A stretch of DNA of 64,000 bases from Flavobacterium fluvii (GTDB lineage Bacteria; Bacteroidota; Bacteroidia; Flavobacteriales; Flavobacteriaceae), in contig NZ_FQWB01000003.1 in the NCBI RefSeq assembly GCF_900129545.1, positions 1-64,000 of the forward strand, read 5' to 3'. The notes beneath the pieces were generated by a model. That model was not told where the DNA came from and searched no databases. It saw nothing but the letters and a program-made list of their open reading frames with translations. Made by a program: the position numbers and the translations under genes. Each line of letters opens with the position of its first letter. The first letter of the stretch is position 1. This document shows, one piece after another, positions 18,376-28,022 of this stretch.

Positions 18376-21246
18376 TTAAATACTCATCAAGAAACCGGTT
18401 AGATTTTCTTTTTTGTTCAGCCCTAGTTTTTTTCTTAATCGATAACGAGATAATTCGACTCCTCCGCTTGAAATATTCATGATTTCGGCAATTTCTTTAG
18501 TGGACATATTCATCAGTAAATAGGTCGACAAATCCAGTTCACGAGGCGTTATAGTTGGATGTTTTTCTTTTAGTTTTTTTAGAAAATCAAAATGAACATT
18601 TTTGATGTGTTTTTCCAAATCTCTCCAACTATGATCTGTGTTTACTTCTTTAATTATGCTTTTGTTTAATTTGTTGTATTGTAATTTTGCAGATTCGTCG
18701 AATGAATCAATGTTTATGTCCTTTAGTTTTTGGATTATTCCATTGAGGATTTTGTTTTTTTTGACAACCTGAAGGGAATTTGTTACCAGTTCTTTGTCTT
18801 TTACCAAAATTTGTGTCTTGAGTTTTTCGTTTTGGAGTCTTTCAATTTCTTTTTCCAGATCAAATTGCTCTTGTCTTATTTTTGCTTCTTTTTCTAGATA
18901 TATTCTCCTTTGCTCTACCGTTTCGAAGTATTTGTTTTTCCTGATTTTTGTCTGGATTCTTTTTCGGATATAATAAATAATGATCGCGACAGAAATTACA
19001 TAGAATACATAGGCTATAAAATGTCTATACCAAGGCGGGGATATGGTAAACGGCACAGAGGCTTCATCTGATTCGATTCCATGGCCATTTTTTACCTTTA
19101 CTTTCATCGTGTAATTGCCTTCTCTCAGGTTTGTGTATTCTTTTATTGAGGATGATGACCAATTGCTCCACTTGTCTTCAAATCCTTCTAACTGATAGGA
19201 GAATTTAATGTTTTCCATGTTCTCGTAAGTAGGAGATGAAAACGTGAATTTTTCGGAATTTGATTTATAGGGAATTTTAAATTTTCCCATTTTATTTTTT
19301 TCGTTTCCAAATTGTATGGTGTCTCCCATAAACGAAAAACTTCTAATGAATGCTTTGGGTTTGGTTATGAAATTACTGTTTAATTTTGAGTCATAATGAG
19401 CTAAGCCATCGGTAAGACCAATGAAAATGTTTTCGGGATCAATAGTGTTGATGGAGAGATTGTTGTAAACCAGGTTTTGTGTTAAATTGTAAAAAGGAGC
19501 GACAATATTGGTATAGCCACCAGTTTTGTTTCTTTTAAAAACGCATAATGATTCTTTGATGACATACCAAATGTTGCCAATGTTGTCCTCGTAAATAGTA
19601 TTGGTTTGGGGTATTTTTTTAAATAGTTCATTGACGATAGTGTCTTTGTAGAAAACTTCATTGGACTGCGAATATTTGTAAAAATGATTGTTCGTTTGGA
19701 AATAAATATTGTTTCTAATAGTTTGAATGCTGGTAATTCCTTTGTCTATCTTGGAAAGGTTTTGATGTGTTTTGATGGATTCGAATTTTTTTAAATCATT
19801 CCCCAAAATGATTTGATAAATTAGGTCGTCTTTTTTGACCCAAATATTTTTATTGTCTATTTCAAAGTTTCCAACAGATTTAGAAAACCCCATAATTTGC
19901 TGAATAAATTGCCATTCTCCTGATTTTTTTTCAAAAAGTGAAAAACCATTGTAATTTGAGCCAATCATGTAATTGGGGTTGTTTGGGATTTTTTTAAAAC
20001 TCCAATATCCTTTTTTATCTAAGTTTTTGTTGAGTTTTTTGTCTTTGATTAATAGAGCACCTCTATTGTGGGCACATATTAATTGATTGTCGATCACTTG
20101 AATGTTCCATGCCTGGCCCGTTGTGCCTTCTACTAATTTGAAAGTGTCTTCCTGGAATGGGGTATTCCAAGAATGGTGAAAAACACCTTGGTTTGTGGCG
20201 ACGTAAAAATCATTTTTATAAATGGCTGTAGCATAAACAGTGCTCAAATCATAGCTTGTGCCAAAATAAGAAAAGGGAGAATTCTCGTTTACAAATGCTA
20301 TTCCGTTGTCAAGTCCTAGCCACAGGTTATTCTTGTCGTCAACAAATGAAGTGAGAACGGTGTTGTTTTGAAGACCTTTTTTTTGATTGATATGCTGAAT
20401 TATGCGGCCGGTTTTGTCACAAATAATAATTCCGTTTAAAACAGAATTTAGGACAATGAATTTCTTTTGGATGGAAACACCTCCTAAACAGCTGTTTTTT
20501 TTAACGAATGTGTTGGCTTCGGAATTCCAAGAGTTTATTTTGTTGTTTTCGTATATAAAAAGCCCTTTGTCTATGGTTGCAATCAGAAGTTTGTTGTCCG
20601 GCATTTGAAACATTCCCCAAACTTCGGTGTTGTTTAAAATAGTTGTTCCTTCAAGGCGGTAAAATTTTCCGTCTCTATATTCCAGTAATCCATTTGAAAT
20701 ATCCTGGAAATAGAGTTTGTTTTCAACTTGAAATGAGAACTGGAAACGAGACAATGGTTTAAGTGTACTAATTCTATTGTTTTTAAATATAAATGCATTT
20801 TCAAACGACTGAAAAACTACTTCATCTTTATGGAGGTGAATTTTCCATGCTATGTCAAAAACATGATTTTTTTTGTCTAAAAATTTTGAAAGTGAATTAT
20901 AGATTAGTTTGCCTTTAGAATCGGATTTGAAATATCCAAATTCATTATAACCTCCCACGTATATTTTTCCTGAATCTTCAACTTTTATGTCTCTAATCAC
21001 GGAAAGATTGGGTAAGCTGTATTTATGCCAAGATATTCCGTCAAATTGAAAAAGGCCATTGTTGTTGGCAAAATATAAATTGCCGTTTTTGTCTTGATCA
21101 ATGTTCCAGTTTTGGGTTCCTCCTTTGTAATCCGTTTTTTTGTAGTTTCTAATTTCCGGTAATCCAATGTTTTTTACCTGGGAATAAAGAGGTGTTAATG
21201 TGGATAAAAGTATGTAGAATAGACATTTTGGAAATGTTAATTTCAT
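18376..21246 (-). CDS. Membrane-spanning propeller/Y_Y_Y sensor with LuxR-type HTH
   Basis: A 956-residue one-component transmembrane regulator. After a signal peptide, a long periplasmic region of beta-propeller repeats (units such as NIDQDKNGNLYFANNNGLFQ) leads to a Y_Y_Y domain (about 660-725, FSYQLEGFEDKWSNWSSSS). One membrane helix follows (about 742-762), then a coiled coil (about 770-830) and a LuxR-like helix-turn-helix (about 895-950, ITPRELDLSTYLLMNMSTKE). Unlike hybrid two-component PUL sensors it has no kinase or receiver domain, so the signal must reach the HTH directly. It lies divergent from the SusC/SusD locus and probably controls it in response to a glycan. Confidence 0.85.
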   Translation of the reverse strand: MKLTFPKCLFYILLSTLTPLYSQVKNIGLPEIRNYKKTDYKGGTQNWNIDQDKNGNLYFANNNGLFQFDGISWHKYSLPNLSVIRDIKVEDSGKIYVGGYNEFGYFKSDSKGKLIYNSLSKFLDKKNHVFDIAWKIHLHKDEVVFQSFENAFIFKNNRISTLKPLSRFQFSFQVENKLYFQDISNGLLEYRDGKFYRLEGTTILNNTEVWGMFQMPDNKLLIATIDKGLFIYENNKINSWNSEANTFVKKNSCLGGVSIQKKFIVLNSVLNGIIICDKTGRIIQHINQKKGLQNNTVLTSFVDDKNNLWLGLDNGIAFVNENSPFSYFGTSYDLSTVYATAIYKNDFYVATNQGVFHHSWNTPFQEDTFKLVEGTTGQAWNIQVIDNQLICAHNRGALLIKDKKLNKNLDKKGYWSFKKIPNNPNYMIGSNYNGFSLFEKKSGEWQFIQQIMGFSKSVGNFEIDNKNIWVKKDDLIYQIILGNDLKKFESIKTHQNLSKIDKGITSIQTIRNNIYFQTNNHFYKYSQSNEVFYKDTIVNELFKKIPQTNTIYEDNIGNIWYVIKESLCVFKRNKTGGYTNIVAPFYNLTQNLVYNNLSINTIDPENIFIGLTDGLAHYDSKLNSNFITKPKAFIRSFSFMGDTIQFGNEKNKMGKFKIPYKSNSEKFTFSSPTYENMENIKFSYQLEGFEDKWSNWSSSSIKEYTNLREGNYTMKVKVKNGHGIESDEASVPFTISPPWYRHFIAYVFYVISVAIIIYYIRKRIQTKIRKNKYFETVEQRRIYLEKEAKIRQEQFDLEKEIERLQNEKLKTQILVKDKELVTNSLQVVKKNKILNGIIQKLKDINIDSFDESAKLQYNKLNKSIIKEVNTDHSWRDLEKHIKNVHFDFLKKLKEKHPTITPRELDLSTYLLMNMSTKEIAEIMNISSGGVELSRYRLRKKLGLNKKENLTGFLMSI

Positions 21247-21538
21247 GGTTTAATTTTAGAATTAGCAATTTGAGCCTTTAAATATTTTGTTAAATATAGA
21301 AGATATTTTGTTTTTATATAAATGTAGTGTTTGTTTTTGTGTTTTTTATATAATGTAAAAGGTTTTTATTTTTTTAAAATATTGTAATACAGCAAGTTGT
21401 TTTTAAAATGATGTGTTTTTGTTATGTTGAAATATGCTGATTGATGTGTTTTTGTATGATATTTTTTTTGACAATTGTTAAATTTAAATATTAATATTGC
21501 GTTAAATTACTAATTTAATTAACTAAAAATTTAGAAAA

Positions 21539-21755
21539 ATGAAATTAACAAAATTGCTGGTTTTTTGATTTTTACCTATTCTATTCTCAGTTTATTGACA
21601 AATACAAGGCGCTGTTGTAAACAGAAAACACATAGAAAGATAACGGATTAACCATCCGGGGATTTTTTTGATTGTGTAATGTGGATTCTGGTGGAAGTGA
21701 ACTTATAAATCAATCTTACATCAAGTCTATTAAGGTTTTAAGGGGTTGGATTTTG
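21539..21755 (+). pseudogene. Decayed SusC N-terminal remnant
   Basis: The first 70 nt match the 5' end of the intact SusC gene at 22002 at about 80% identity, including the ATG, the AT-rich leader before it and the signal-peptide codons. The tenth codon is TGA. Homology then continues in register through the start of the carboxypeptidase-like domain (AACGGATTA shared, coding NGL), with a one-base insertion. After an internal gap it resumes in the plug domain, where SYIKSIKVLRG parallels SDIESIDVLKD of the intact protein. Several stops are present. It is a relic of a second SusC gene or of a duplication. The rest of the 755-nt gap is AT-rich and holds the presumed SusC promoter; TATTTTTG at 21932-21939 is a possible -7 box. 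Confidence 0.8.
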
Positions 21756-22001
21756 ATTCTTTAAGTTCTGTCAAAACCATCTTTAGGCATTAGTCTAGAT
21801 GTTTCTTTTATTTGGTTCTTGATTGAAAATTAATTTGTATTTAATAATTAATTAAGGAATAAATTTTGGAATGTGTAAAAAAAACATCAGTAATTGACAA
21901 AAACCTATTAACATATAGTTAACATCTTATCTATTTTTGTAAACGTATTAGTGATTTTTTATAATACAATTAACTTTAACTAACCAAAAAAAATTTGAAA
22001 A

Positions 22002-25000
22002 ATGAAATTAACAAAATTACTTATTTTTTGTTTTTTATCCGTTCTGTTTTCAGTTTATGGGCAAGCACAAGATGTTTCCATAAATGGGAAAGTCATTGAC
22101 GAAAACGGATTACCCATTCCCGGAGTTTCTATTTTAATCAAAGGAACAACAAAGGCAACGTCTTCGGATATGGATGGGAATTATCAATTAAAGGCCGATT
22201 CTAATGGCACTTTAGTTTTTAGTTTCGTGGGATATGCCACGGTTCAAGAAGCCATTAAAGGCAGGACTACTATTAATGCAAAACTAAATCCTGAATCGCA
22301 ATCTTTGCAAGAAGTTGTGGTTGTGGGATATGGAACTCAAAAAAAGGGTTTAATTACTGGAGCAACTTCTAACTTTAAGGGTGAAGACCTTGCAGCATTA
22401 AATACCGGTTCGGCTATGGAAGCGCTTCAAGGAATTGCACCGGGTATAAGCATTACCAAAAACAATGGATCGCCAGGTGCAGGAACAAGGGTAACCATCC
22501 GTGGATTAGGAACGACTGGGAATTCAAACCCATTGTACATTGTGGATGGTGTATCTGTAGGCAGCATCGATTATTTGAATCCATCCGACATTGAATCCAT
22601 TGATGTTTTGAAAGATGCAGCTTCTGCGGCAATTTATGGTTCTAGAGCGGCTAACGGTGTTGTTTTGGTAACTACTGTAAAAGGACGTAAAGGAAAATCA
22701 GCAAAAATTAGCTATGATTTCTATTTTGGAATTCAAAATATATACAAAAACTTGGATCCATTGAATGCCCAAGAATACATGTATATAAATGATGAAGGAA
22801 GAGTTAACGACGGGTTGGCTCCAACTGATTGGAACGCAATGGTTCACGACAACAACTGGCTAGAAACTAATTACCCTGGTGCAGGAAAACAATTGGGGGA
22901 TGATGTTTGGAAACTATTGCAAGATGGTTGGGAAGGTACCAACTGGATTAATGAAATGACCAAAAAAGATGCGCCAGTAGTCAGCCACGCCTTAAATATG
23001 ACTGGAGGTAGCGAAGATATTACGTACTCAGCGGGTATTTCCTATTTTGATCAAGATGGTATCCTTGGCGGAAACATTACTGATGCAGGATACAAAAGAC
23101 TTACTGCAAGATTCAACACTACCATGGTATTGAAAAAGAATGATCAACACAGCATTATTACGGTTGGAGAAAACTTTACGTATTCAAATACTCAAAACAG
23201 ATCTGTAGCTAACGGTAATATTTATTGGAATGATTTGCACAATGCATTGGTTCAAAATCCATTGCAACCTGCTTATTGGCAAACTTCGATAGATAGAAAC
23301 ATCAATGAGTTCGGATACACTCCTACATTAGATGGTTTGAACACTGGACAAACCAATCCTTTGGCAGTTATGTATTACAGACACAACTATAATTATAACA
23401 AAGGCAATAACATTACCGGAAATGCCTTTGTGGAAATTGAGCCTTTTTTGAATCTAAAATTCAAAACGATTTATGGAGTTGATTCTTGGTTTGGAAATGG
23501 AAGATCAATGAATCCAACCTATCATTTAGGAGTGCTTTATAATGACGCTACAGATGGAGCCTCTCAAAACTCTTACTTTGGAGCCAATACCACTTGGACC
23601 AATACGCTGTCTTATGACACCAACTTTGGAGAGCATAAAATTACTGCCGTGATAGGAACTGAATTAATTCGTGACCAAATTAATAATGAATTAAAGGCAA
23701 CTAGAAATGGTTTATTGTTTCCAGGCAATCCAAAATATGCCTATCTGGACAATACTCAAAGTCCAGCTTCAATTAGCGATATTACTGCAAACGGTAAAGA
23801 TTGGGCTGCCAATGGCGGTGCTACTCAATCCTTCTTTGCAAGGGCACAATATGATTATAAAGAAAAATACTTGTTTTCTGCAACATTTCGTGCTGATGGA
23901 TCTTCAAAGTTTCATCCAGACCACAGATGGGCTTATTTTCCATCAGCCTCTGCGGGTTGGGTAATTACAAAAGAAGATTTTATGTCAAGCACTTCAAGTG
24001 TACTTAATTTTGCCAAGCTGAGAGCAAGTTGGGGTCAAAACGGAAATCAATCCATTGAGGCTTTTCAATATATAGCCAATATTAATTATTCTTTTCCAGG
24101 TTACTTTTTTGGCGACACGAAACCCGTATCTGGCACAACCGCAGTAATCGGCAATGTTCCTAATCTTTCTATTGGATGGGAAACTTCAGAGCAGTTAGAC
24201 TTTGGTATCGATGCAAAACTATTGGATTCTAAACTAGGATTAACTTTCGATTGGTACAAAAAAACAACCATAAACTGGTTAGTACAACCTGATGGTCGAG
24301 GTACAGATGGCGCTCCAGCTCCTTTTATCAACGGAGGAAATGTTGAAAATTCAGGTGTCGAATATTCTGTAAACTGGAATGACAAAGTAGGGGATTTCAA
24401 ATATGGCATTACTCTAAGCGGTGCTCATAACAAAAATGAAGTGACTAAAATTGACAATGCCGATGGTGTCATCCACGGACCAAGCAATGTGCTATCTCAA
24501 GGAACTGGAGAAGTTTCGAGAGTACAAGTGGGACAACCAATAGGATATTTCTATGGTTATAAAACAGCTGGAATTATTCAAAATCAACAAGAAGCAAATG
24601 AGTGGTTAACCCCAAGCGGCACCCCTTACTTTGTTGATCAACGTCCTGGAGATGTTCGTTTTGTGGATCAAAATCAAGACGGATTAATTGATGAGAAAGA
24701 CAAAGTATATTTAGGCAATCCTAACCCAGATTTCGAATTAGGAATTCAATTAAATTTTGAATACAAAAATGTATATCTAAACACCACAATGGCTGGTAAA
24801 TATGGTATGCAAGTAATGCAATCATATAGGTCATTTGCTGATAGTCCTAAACAAAACTATACCTCCGATGTATTCAATCGTTGGCATGGAGAAGGAACTT
24901 CAAACACAATGCCTAGATTGTCTTCAGTATCCAATAGAAATACCCAATATATTTCTGATATCTATATGCATGATGCAGATTTTTTAAGAATTAACAACTT

Positions 25001-25241
25001 AACTATAGGCTATAATTTTAATAAAGTGCTTTCTAATATTAAATTTATGTCCAACTTGAAAGTGTATGCTGCCGTAAATAACTTATATACCTTTACTAAA
25101 TATGACGGTATGGATCCAGAAGTTCGTTTTTCAGGAAATGACGATGCCAGCACTAGCAAAACAAAATGGGCTTCAGGAATCGACCTTGGTTTATACCCTC
25201 AAGCAAGAACGGTAATGTTTGGATTAAGTGCAGATTTTTAA
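22002..25241 (+). CDS. SusC/RagA TonB-linked outer-membrane transporter
   Basis: A 1079-residue outer-membrane receptor that imports oligosaccharides with energy from TonB-ExbBD. It has a signal peptide (1-22, ending YGQAQ), a carboxypeptidase-regulatory-like domain (about 25-103, INGKVIDENGLPIPGVSILI), the SusC signature SLQEVVVVGYGTQKKG, a plug domain (about 115-230, RGLGTTGNSNPLYIVDGV and DIESIDVLKDAASAAIYG) and a large beta-barrel to the C-terminus (ARTVMFGLSADF). It pairs with the SusD gene 16 nt downstream. The gene set points to beta-1,3/1,6-glucan (laminarin) as substrate. That is inferred from neighbours, not from the receptor itself. Confidence 0.95.
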   Translation: MKLTKLLIFCFLSVLFSVYGQAQDVSINGKVIDENGLPIPGVSILIKGTTKATSSDMDGNYQLKADSNGTLVFSFVGYATVQEAIKGRTTINAKLNPESQSLQEVVVVGYGTQKKGLITGATSNFKGEDLAALNTGSAMEALQGIAPGISITKNNGSPGAGTRVTIRGLGTTGNSNPLYIVDGVSVGSIDYLNPSDIESIDVLKDAASAAIYGSRAANGVVLVTTVKGRKGKSAKISYDFYFGIQNIYKNLDPLNAQEYMYINDEGRVNDGLAPTDWNAMVHDNNWLETNYPGAGKQLGDDVWKLLQDGWEGTNWINEMTKKDAPVVSHALNMTGGSEDITYSAGISYFDQDGILGGNITDAGYKRLTARFNTTMVLKKNDQHSIITVGENFTYSNTQNRSVANGNIYWNDLHNALVQNPLQPAYWQTSIDRNINEFGYTPTLDGLNTGQTNPLAVMYYRHNYNYNKGNNITGNAFVEIEPFLNLKFKTIYGVDSWFGNGRSMNPTYHLGVLYNDATDGASQNSYFGANTTWTNTLSYDTNFGEHKITAVIGTELIRDQINNELKATRNGLLFPGNPKYAYLDNTQSPASISDITANGKDWAANGGATQSFFARAQYDYKEKYLFSATFRADGSSKFHPDHRWAYFPSASAGWVITKEDFMSSTSSVLNFAKLRASWGQNGNQSIEAFQYIANINYSFPGYFFGDTKPVSGTTAVIGNVPNLSIGWETSEQLDFGIDAKLLDSKLGLTFDWYKKTTINWLVQPDGRGTDGAPAPFINGGNVENSGVEYSVNWNDKVGDFKYGITLSGAHNKNEVTKIDNADGVIHGPSNVLSQGTGEVSRVQVGQPIGYFYGYKTAGIIQNQQEANEWLTPSGTPYFVDQRPGDVRFVDQNQDGLIDEKDKVYLGNPNPDFELGIQLNFEYKNVYLNTTMAGKYGMQVMQSYRSFADSPKQNYTSDVFNRWHGEGTSNTMPRLSSVSNRNTQYISDIYMHDADFLRINNLTIGYNFNKVLSNIKFMSNLKVYAAVNNLYTFTKYDGMDPEVRFSGNDDASTSKTKWASGIDLGLYPQARTVMFGLSADF

Positions 25242-25257
25242 TATAAATACAAAGACA

Positions 25258-26964
25258 ATGAAAAAAATAACATATATAATAGCAATTGCAACCGTTTTTG
25301 TTGCAACCAGTTGCTCGGACTATTTAGATTCAGAGAATCTTTACGGAAAAAATTCAGAGAATTTTTATAAAACACCCACAGACATCAATGAAGCTATGGC
25401 TGGTGTTTACAATGCCATTTATATTCAAAATGCCATGAGTGAAGAACAACTGGCTGCCAATTTGCTGGACAACATGATGTTGGGTGGTGGTGGTCCAGAT
25501 GATAAGGCCGCCAAATGGGTAGACAATTTTGAAGACCCTCTTGAAGATACCTATCGCGATATGTGGGTACAATCCTATTATGGGATAACGAGAGCCAATG
25601 CAATTATCGATAAAACGCCAGCTGCTGATTTTTCCAAGTATTTCACTACTAAAGAAGAAGCGGATAAATTCAAAAAACAAGCCATTGGTGAAGCATTGTT
25701 TATGAGAGCATTCTTCAACTTTAGATTGGCCAAATTCTTTGGAGGAGTCCCATTAATTAACTCACTTGACGCAGACAGAAACGTTGGAAGAGCTAGCTAC
25801 AGCGATACTTTTGCACAAATTGCCACTGATTTAAAAGCTGCAATTGAGTCATTGCCGGCCACTCCATTCCCAAGTATCCCAACTTCTAGTTATGGACATG
25901 CAAACAAATGGGTTGCAGAAGCTTATATGGCACGTGTGTATTTGTTTTATACAGGATATATGACCAATATCGAGGGGAAAGCCACTACCGACTTGCCTTT
26001 AGTTGGAGGAAAAACATTGGGTGCAGCTGAAGTTACTGCTTATTTGAATGATTGTATGAGCAATAGTGGTCATGCTTTAGCTTCTGATTTTAGAAACTTA
26101 TGGCCTTATTCTTATATAAACAAAAGTGCCGGTAAAACTGTATTGCCTTGGGCAGCAACTGAAAATTTGTCATGGGTAGGTCAAGATGGTTCCAAGCCAA
26201 CTTTCGGAACTGGAAACCTAGAAACCATGTTTGTTCAACGATTTTCTTTTGGAGATTGGAATTGGAGCAATGGGCCAATGTACACCAACAGACTTTCCTT
26301 GTTTACAGGATTGCGTGACAATTCATTGGTGCCTTACGGACAAGGTTGGGGAATGGGTACTGTCAATCCAAAATTATGGAGTACTTGGGCAGATACCGAT
26401 CCTAGAAAAGTGGGCTCCATCATTCAGGTCGGCAGAGCAGAACAAGGAACAGATGGCTATAAGGGAGACAAAGGGGATCATGAGACAGGTTTTTTCAATA
26501 AAAAATACACTTCTTTGCAACATCCAAATGCTGCAGGAAGCAATGTGGGTATGTTTGTCCAAATGTATAAATGGTCTAATACAGACATGCAATTAATGCA
26601 TGCGCAAGATTTTATCTTTATGCGTTATGCCGATGTATTGTTGATGCATTCAGAAATCACTAAAACAGCAACAGGAATGAATGCTGTACGAGCTAGAGCG
26701 AAATTACTACCTATAGGATATTCATTAGATGCCATAAAAGAAGAGCGTTTACACGAATTTGCATTCGAAGCTTTGCACTGGTATGACCTCGTTCGTTGGG
26801 GAGATGTAAAAACGGCATTTAGCGATTCATTTCCTGTAAGAAATTCAGGTACAGACGCTACTTATACTGCAAAATACAGAGAAATAACAAAAGGGTTGAT
26901 GCCTATTCCAGAAACGGAAATACGATTGTCAAATGGCGTTTATACTCAAAATCCAGGTTGGTAA
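25258..26964 (+). CDS. SusD/RagB glycan-binding lipoprotein
   Basis: A 568-residue surface lipoprotein that caps the SusC barrel and binds the glycan. The lipobox is VATSC with acylated Cys 19, followed by SDYLDSENLYGKNSENFYKT, the typical SusD start. The interior is rich in helices of the TPR-like SusD fold (AIGEALFMRAFFNFRLAKFF). The C-terminal RagB segment includes RLHEFAFEALHWYDLVRWGD and LMPIPETEI. The frame is open ten codons further up, but the ATG at 25258 gives the lipoprotein signal at the N-terminus and leaves a 16-nt gap to SusC, so it is preferred. Confidence 0.95.
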   Translation: MKKITYIIAIATVFVATSCSDYLDSENLYGKNSENFYKTPTDINEAMAGVYNAIYIQNAMSEEQLAANLLDNMMLGGGGPDDKAAKWVDNFEDPLEDTYRDMWVQSYYGITRANAIIDKTPAADFSKYFTTKEEADKFKKQAIGEALFMRAFFNFRLAKFFGGVPLINSLDADRNVGRASYSDTFAQIATDLKAAIESLPATPFPSIPTSSYGHANKWVAEAYMARVYLFYTGYMTNIEGKATTDLPLVGGKTLGAAEVTAYLNDCMSNSGHALASDFRNLWPYSYINKSAGKTVLPWAATENLSWVGQDGSKPTFGTGNLETMFVQRFSFGDWNWSNGPMYTNRLSLFTGLRDNSLVPYGQGWGMGTVNPKLWSTWADTDPRKVGSIIQVGRAEQGTDGYKGDKGDHETGFFNKKYTSLQHPNAAGSNVGMFVQMYKWSNTDMQLMHAQDFIFMRYADVLLMHSEITKTATGMNAVRARAKLLPIGYSLDAIKEERLHEFAFEALHWYDLVRWGDVKTAFSDSFPVRNSGTDATYTAKYREITKGLMPIPETEIRLSNGVYTQNPGW

Positions 26965-26992
26965 AAATTAACAACTATTAAAAAATATAATT

Positions 26993-27793
26993 ATGAAAAA
27001 TATTAAAATAATGTATCTCCTATTTGCCTCGTTTATGCTGATTTTTTCAGCCTGCGATCCAATTGTAGAAGAAGAACACTTATCAGACACAACAGATGTT
27101 GCAGGAGTTAAATTAGTGGCTACCCAAAGTACCCCAGGAGGCAATGAGATTACCATCAGTATGGTAAGCCCAGGAATTACAGGATATTGGGATTATAACT
27201 TGGGACTTGCGCTAACCAATGAAAAAAAATTCATTTATCCTATACCAGGGAAAGCGACCTTTAAATACACGGGAACTTTAGGGTCACAATTCTTTTCAAA
27301 AACAATTGATGTCCAAGTTGATAAACTGGACCATGCTTTGGATCAAGATTGGTATGATTTAGTTGGTACCAACACATCGGCAGGTAAAACTTGGGTTTTT
27401 TATAAAGATAATCCTCAGACAAATGGTGACGGTCCATTATGGTGGTTTATGTCTCCTCCCAATGATCCAAGCACAGCGATGAATGCTTGGTGGAATGCAG
27501 GGATATGTTGTGGTCCTAGTGATCAAAATGGAAAAATGCATTTTGATTTGAATGGAGCAGCAAATTATAATCACTATGAAACTCTAACAGCAACACCTAC
27601 AAAAGGAAGCTTTGTGTTGGATGTTGCCAATAAAAAGTTGATTATTAAAAATTCAAAAATGTTGGGTTATGCCGCTGGAAATAAAGATGGTGTATATACA
27701 ATTATTGAACTTACGTCAACCAAAATGGTTCTTTATTTAAATAATAATGAAGCAAATTCAACTGGCTGGACTTTTGTCTTCAAGCCGCAATAA
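26993..27793 (+). CDS. PUL surface glycan-binding lipoprotein candidate
   Basis: A 266-residue lipoprotein (lipobox IFSAC, Cys 21) encoded 28 nt after SusD, the position of SusE-like or other surface glycan-binding proteins. The mature protein starts with a short PKD/Ig-like region (about 35-110, with an APPxY-like QSTPGGNEITISMVSP stretch). The C-terminal half is rich in Trp and aromatic residues (GDGPLWWFMSPPN, NAWWNAGICCGP) and ends in beta-strands (STKMVLYLNN...GWTFVFKP). No catalytic motif is seen. Glucan binding is inferred from position and the aromatic content; the family was not identified. Confidence 0.6.
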   Translation: MKNIKIMYLLFASFMLIFSACDPIVEEEHLSDTTDVAGVKLVATQSTPGGNEITISMVSPGITGYWDYNLGLALTNEKKFIYPIPGKATFKYTGTLGSQFFSKTIDVQVDKLDHALDQDWYDLVGTNTSAGKTWVFYKDNPQTNGDGPLWWFMSPPNDPSTAMNAWWNAGICCGPSDQNGKMHFDLNGAANYNHYETLTATPTKGSFVLDVANKKLIIKNSKMLGYAAGNKDGVYTIIELTSTKMVLYLNNNEANSTGWTFVFKPQ

Positions 27794-27813
27794 TTTTAGT
27801 TAGTTAGTAGTTT

Positions 27814-27849
27814 TTCGAAAAGGGAAGATTAAATTCTTCCTTTTTCGAA
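27814..27849 (+). terminator. Inverted repeat after the SusE-position gene
   Basis: A 15-bp stem with one G:T pair (TTCGAAAAGGGAAGA / TCTTCCTTTTTCGAA) lies 20 nt after the lipoprotein stop. No clean T tract follows. It may be a partial terminator or an mRNA-stabilising stem that separates susC-susD expression from the enzymes downstream. Confidence 0.5.
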
Positions 27850-28022
27850 TTATTAATCTTTTAGTTATTGTGTAAATATTTCACTAAAGAATTATTTGCC
27901 ATTATTTCCCTTTACCAAAATTTCATTCAATATAAACCAAAAAAATAGTTGACCAAATGTCTTTTTAATGGCATTATTGGTTAGGTTTCTTTTTGTTTTT
28001 TTCGAAGTATAATTCAATCAAA

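Noticed and set aside
27993..28022. Upstream TTG start for the GH16 gene
   Set aside because: It would bury the lipoprotein signal behind extra residues; the ATG at 28023 gives a normal signal peptide. The same logic was used for cdd (9887), SusD (25228), GH30 (29170), nosL (54054), nosD (55079) and fasciclin (59141).
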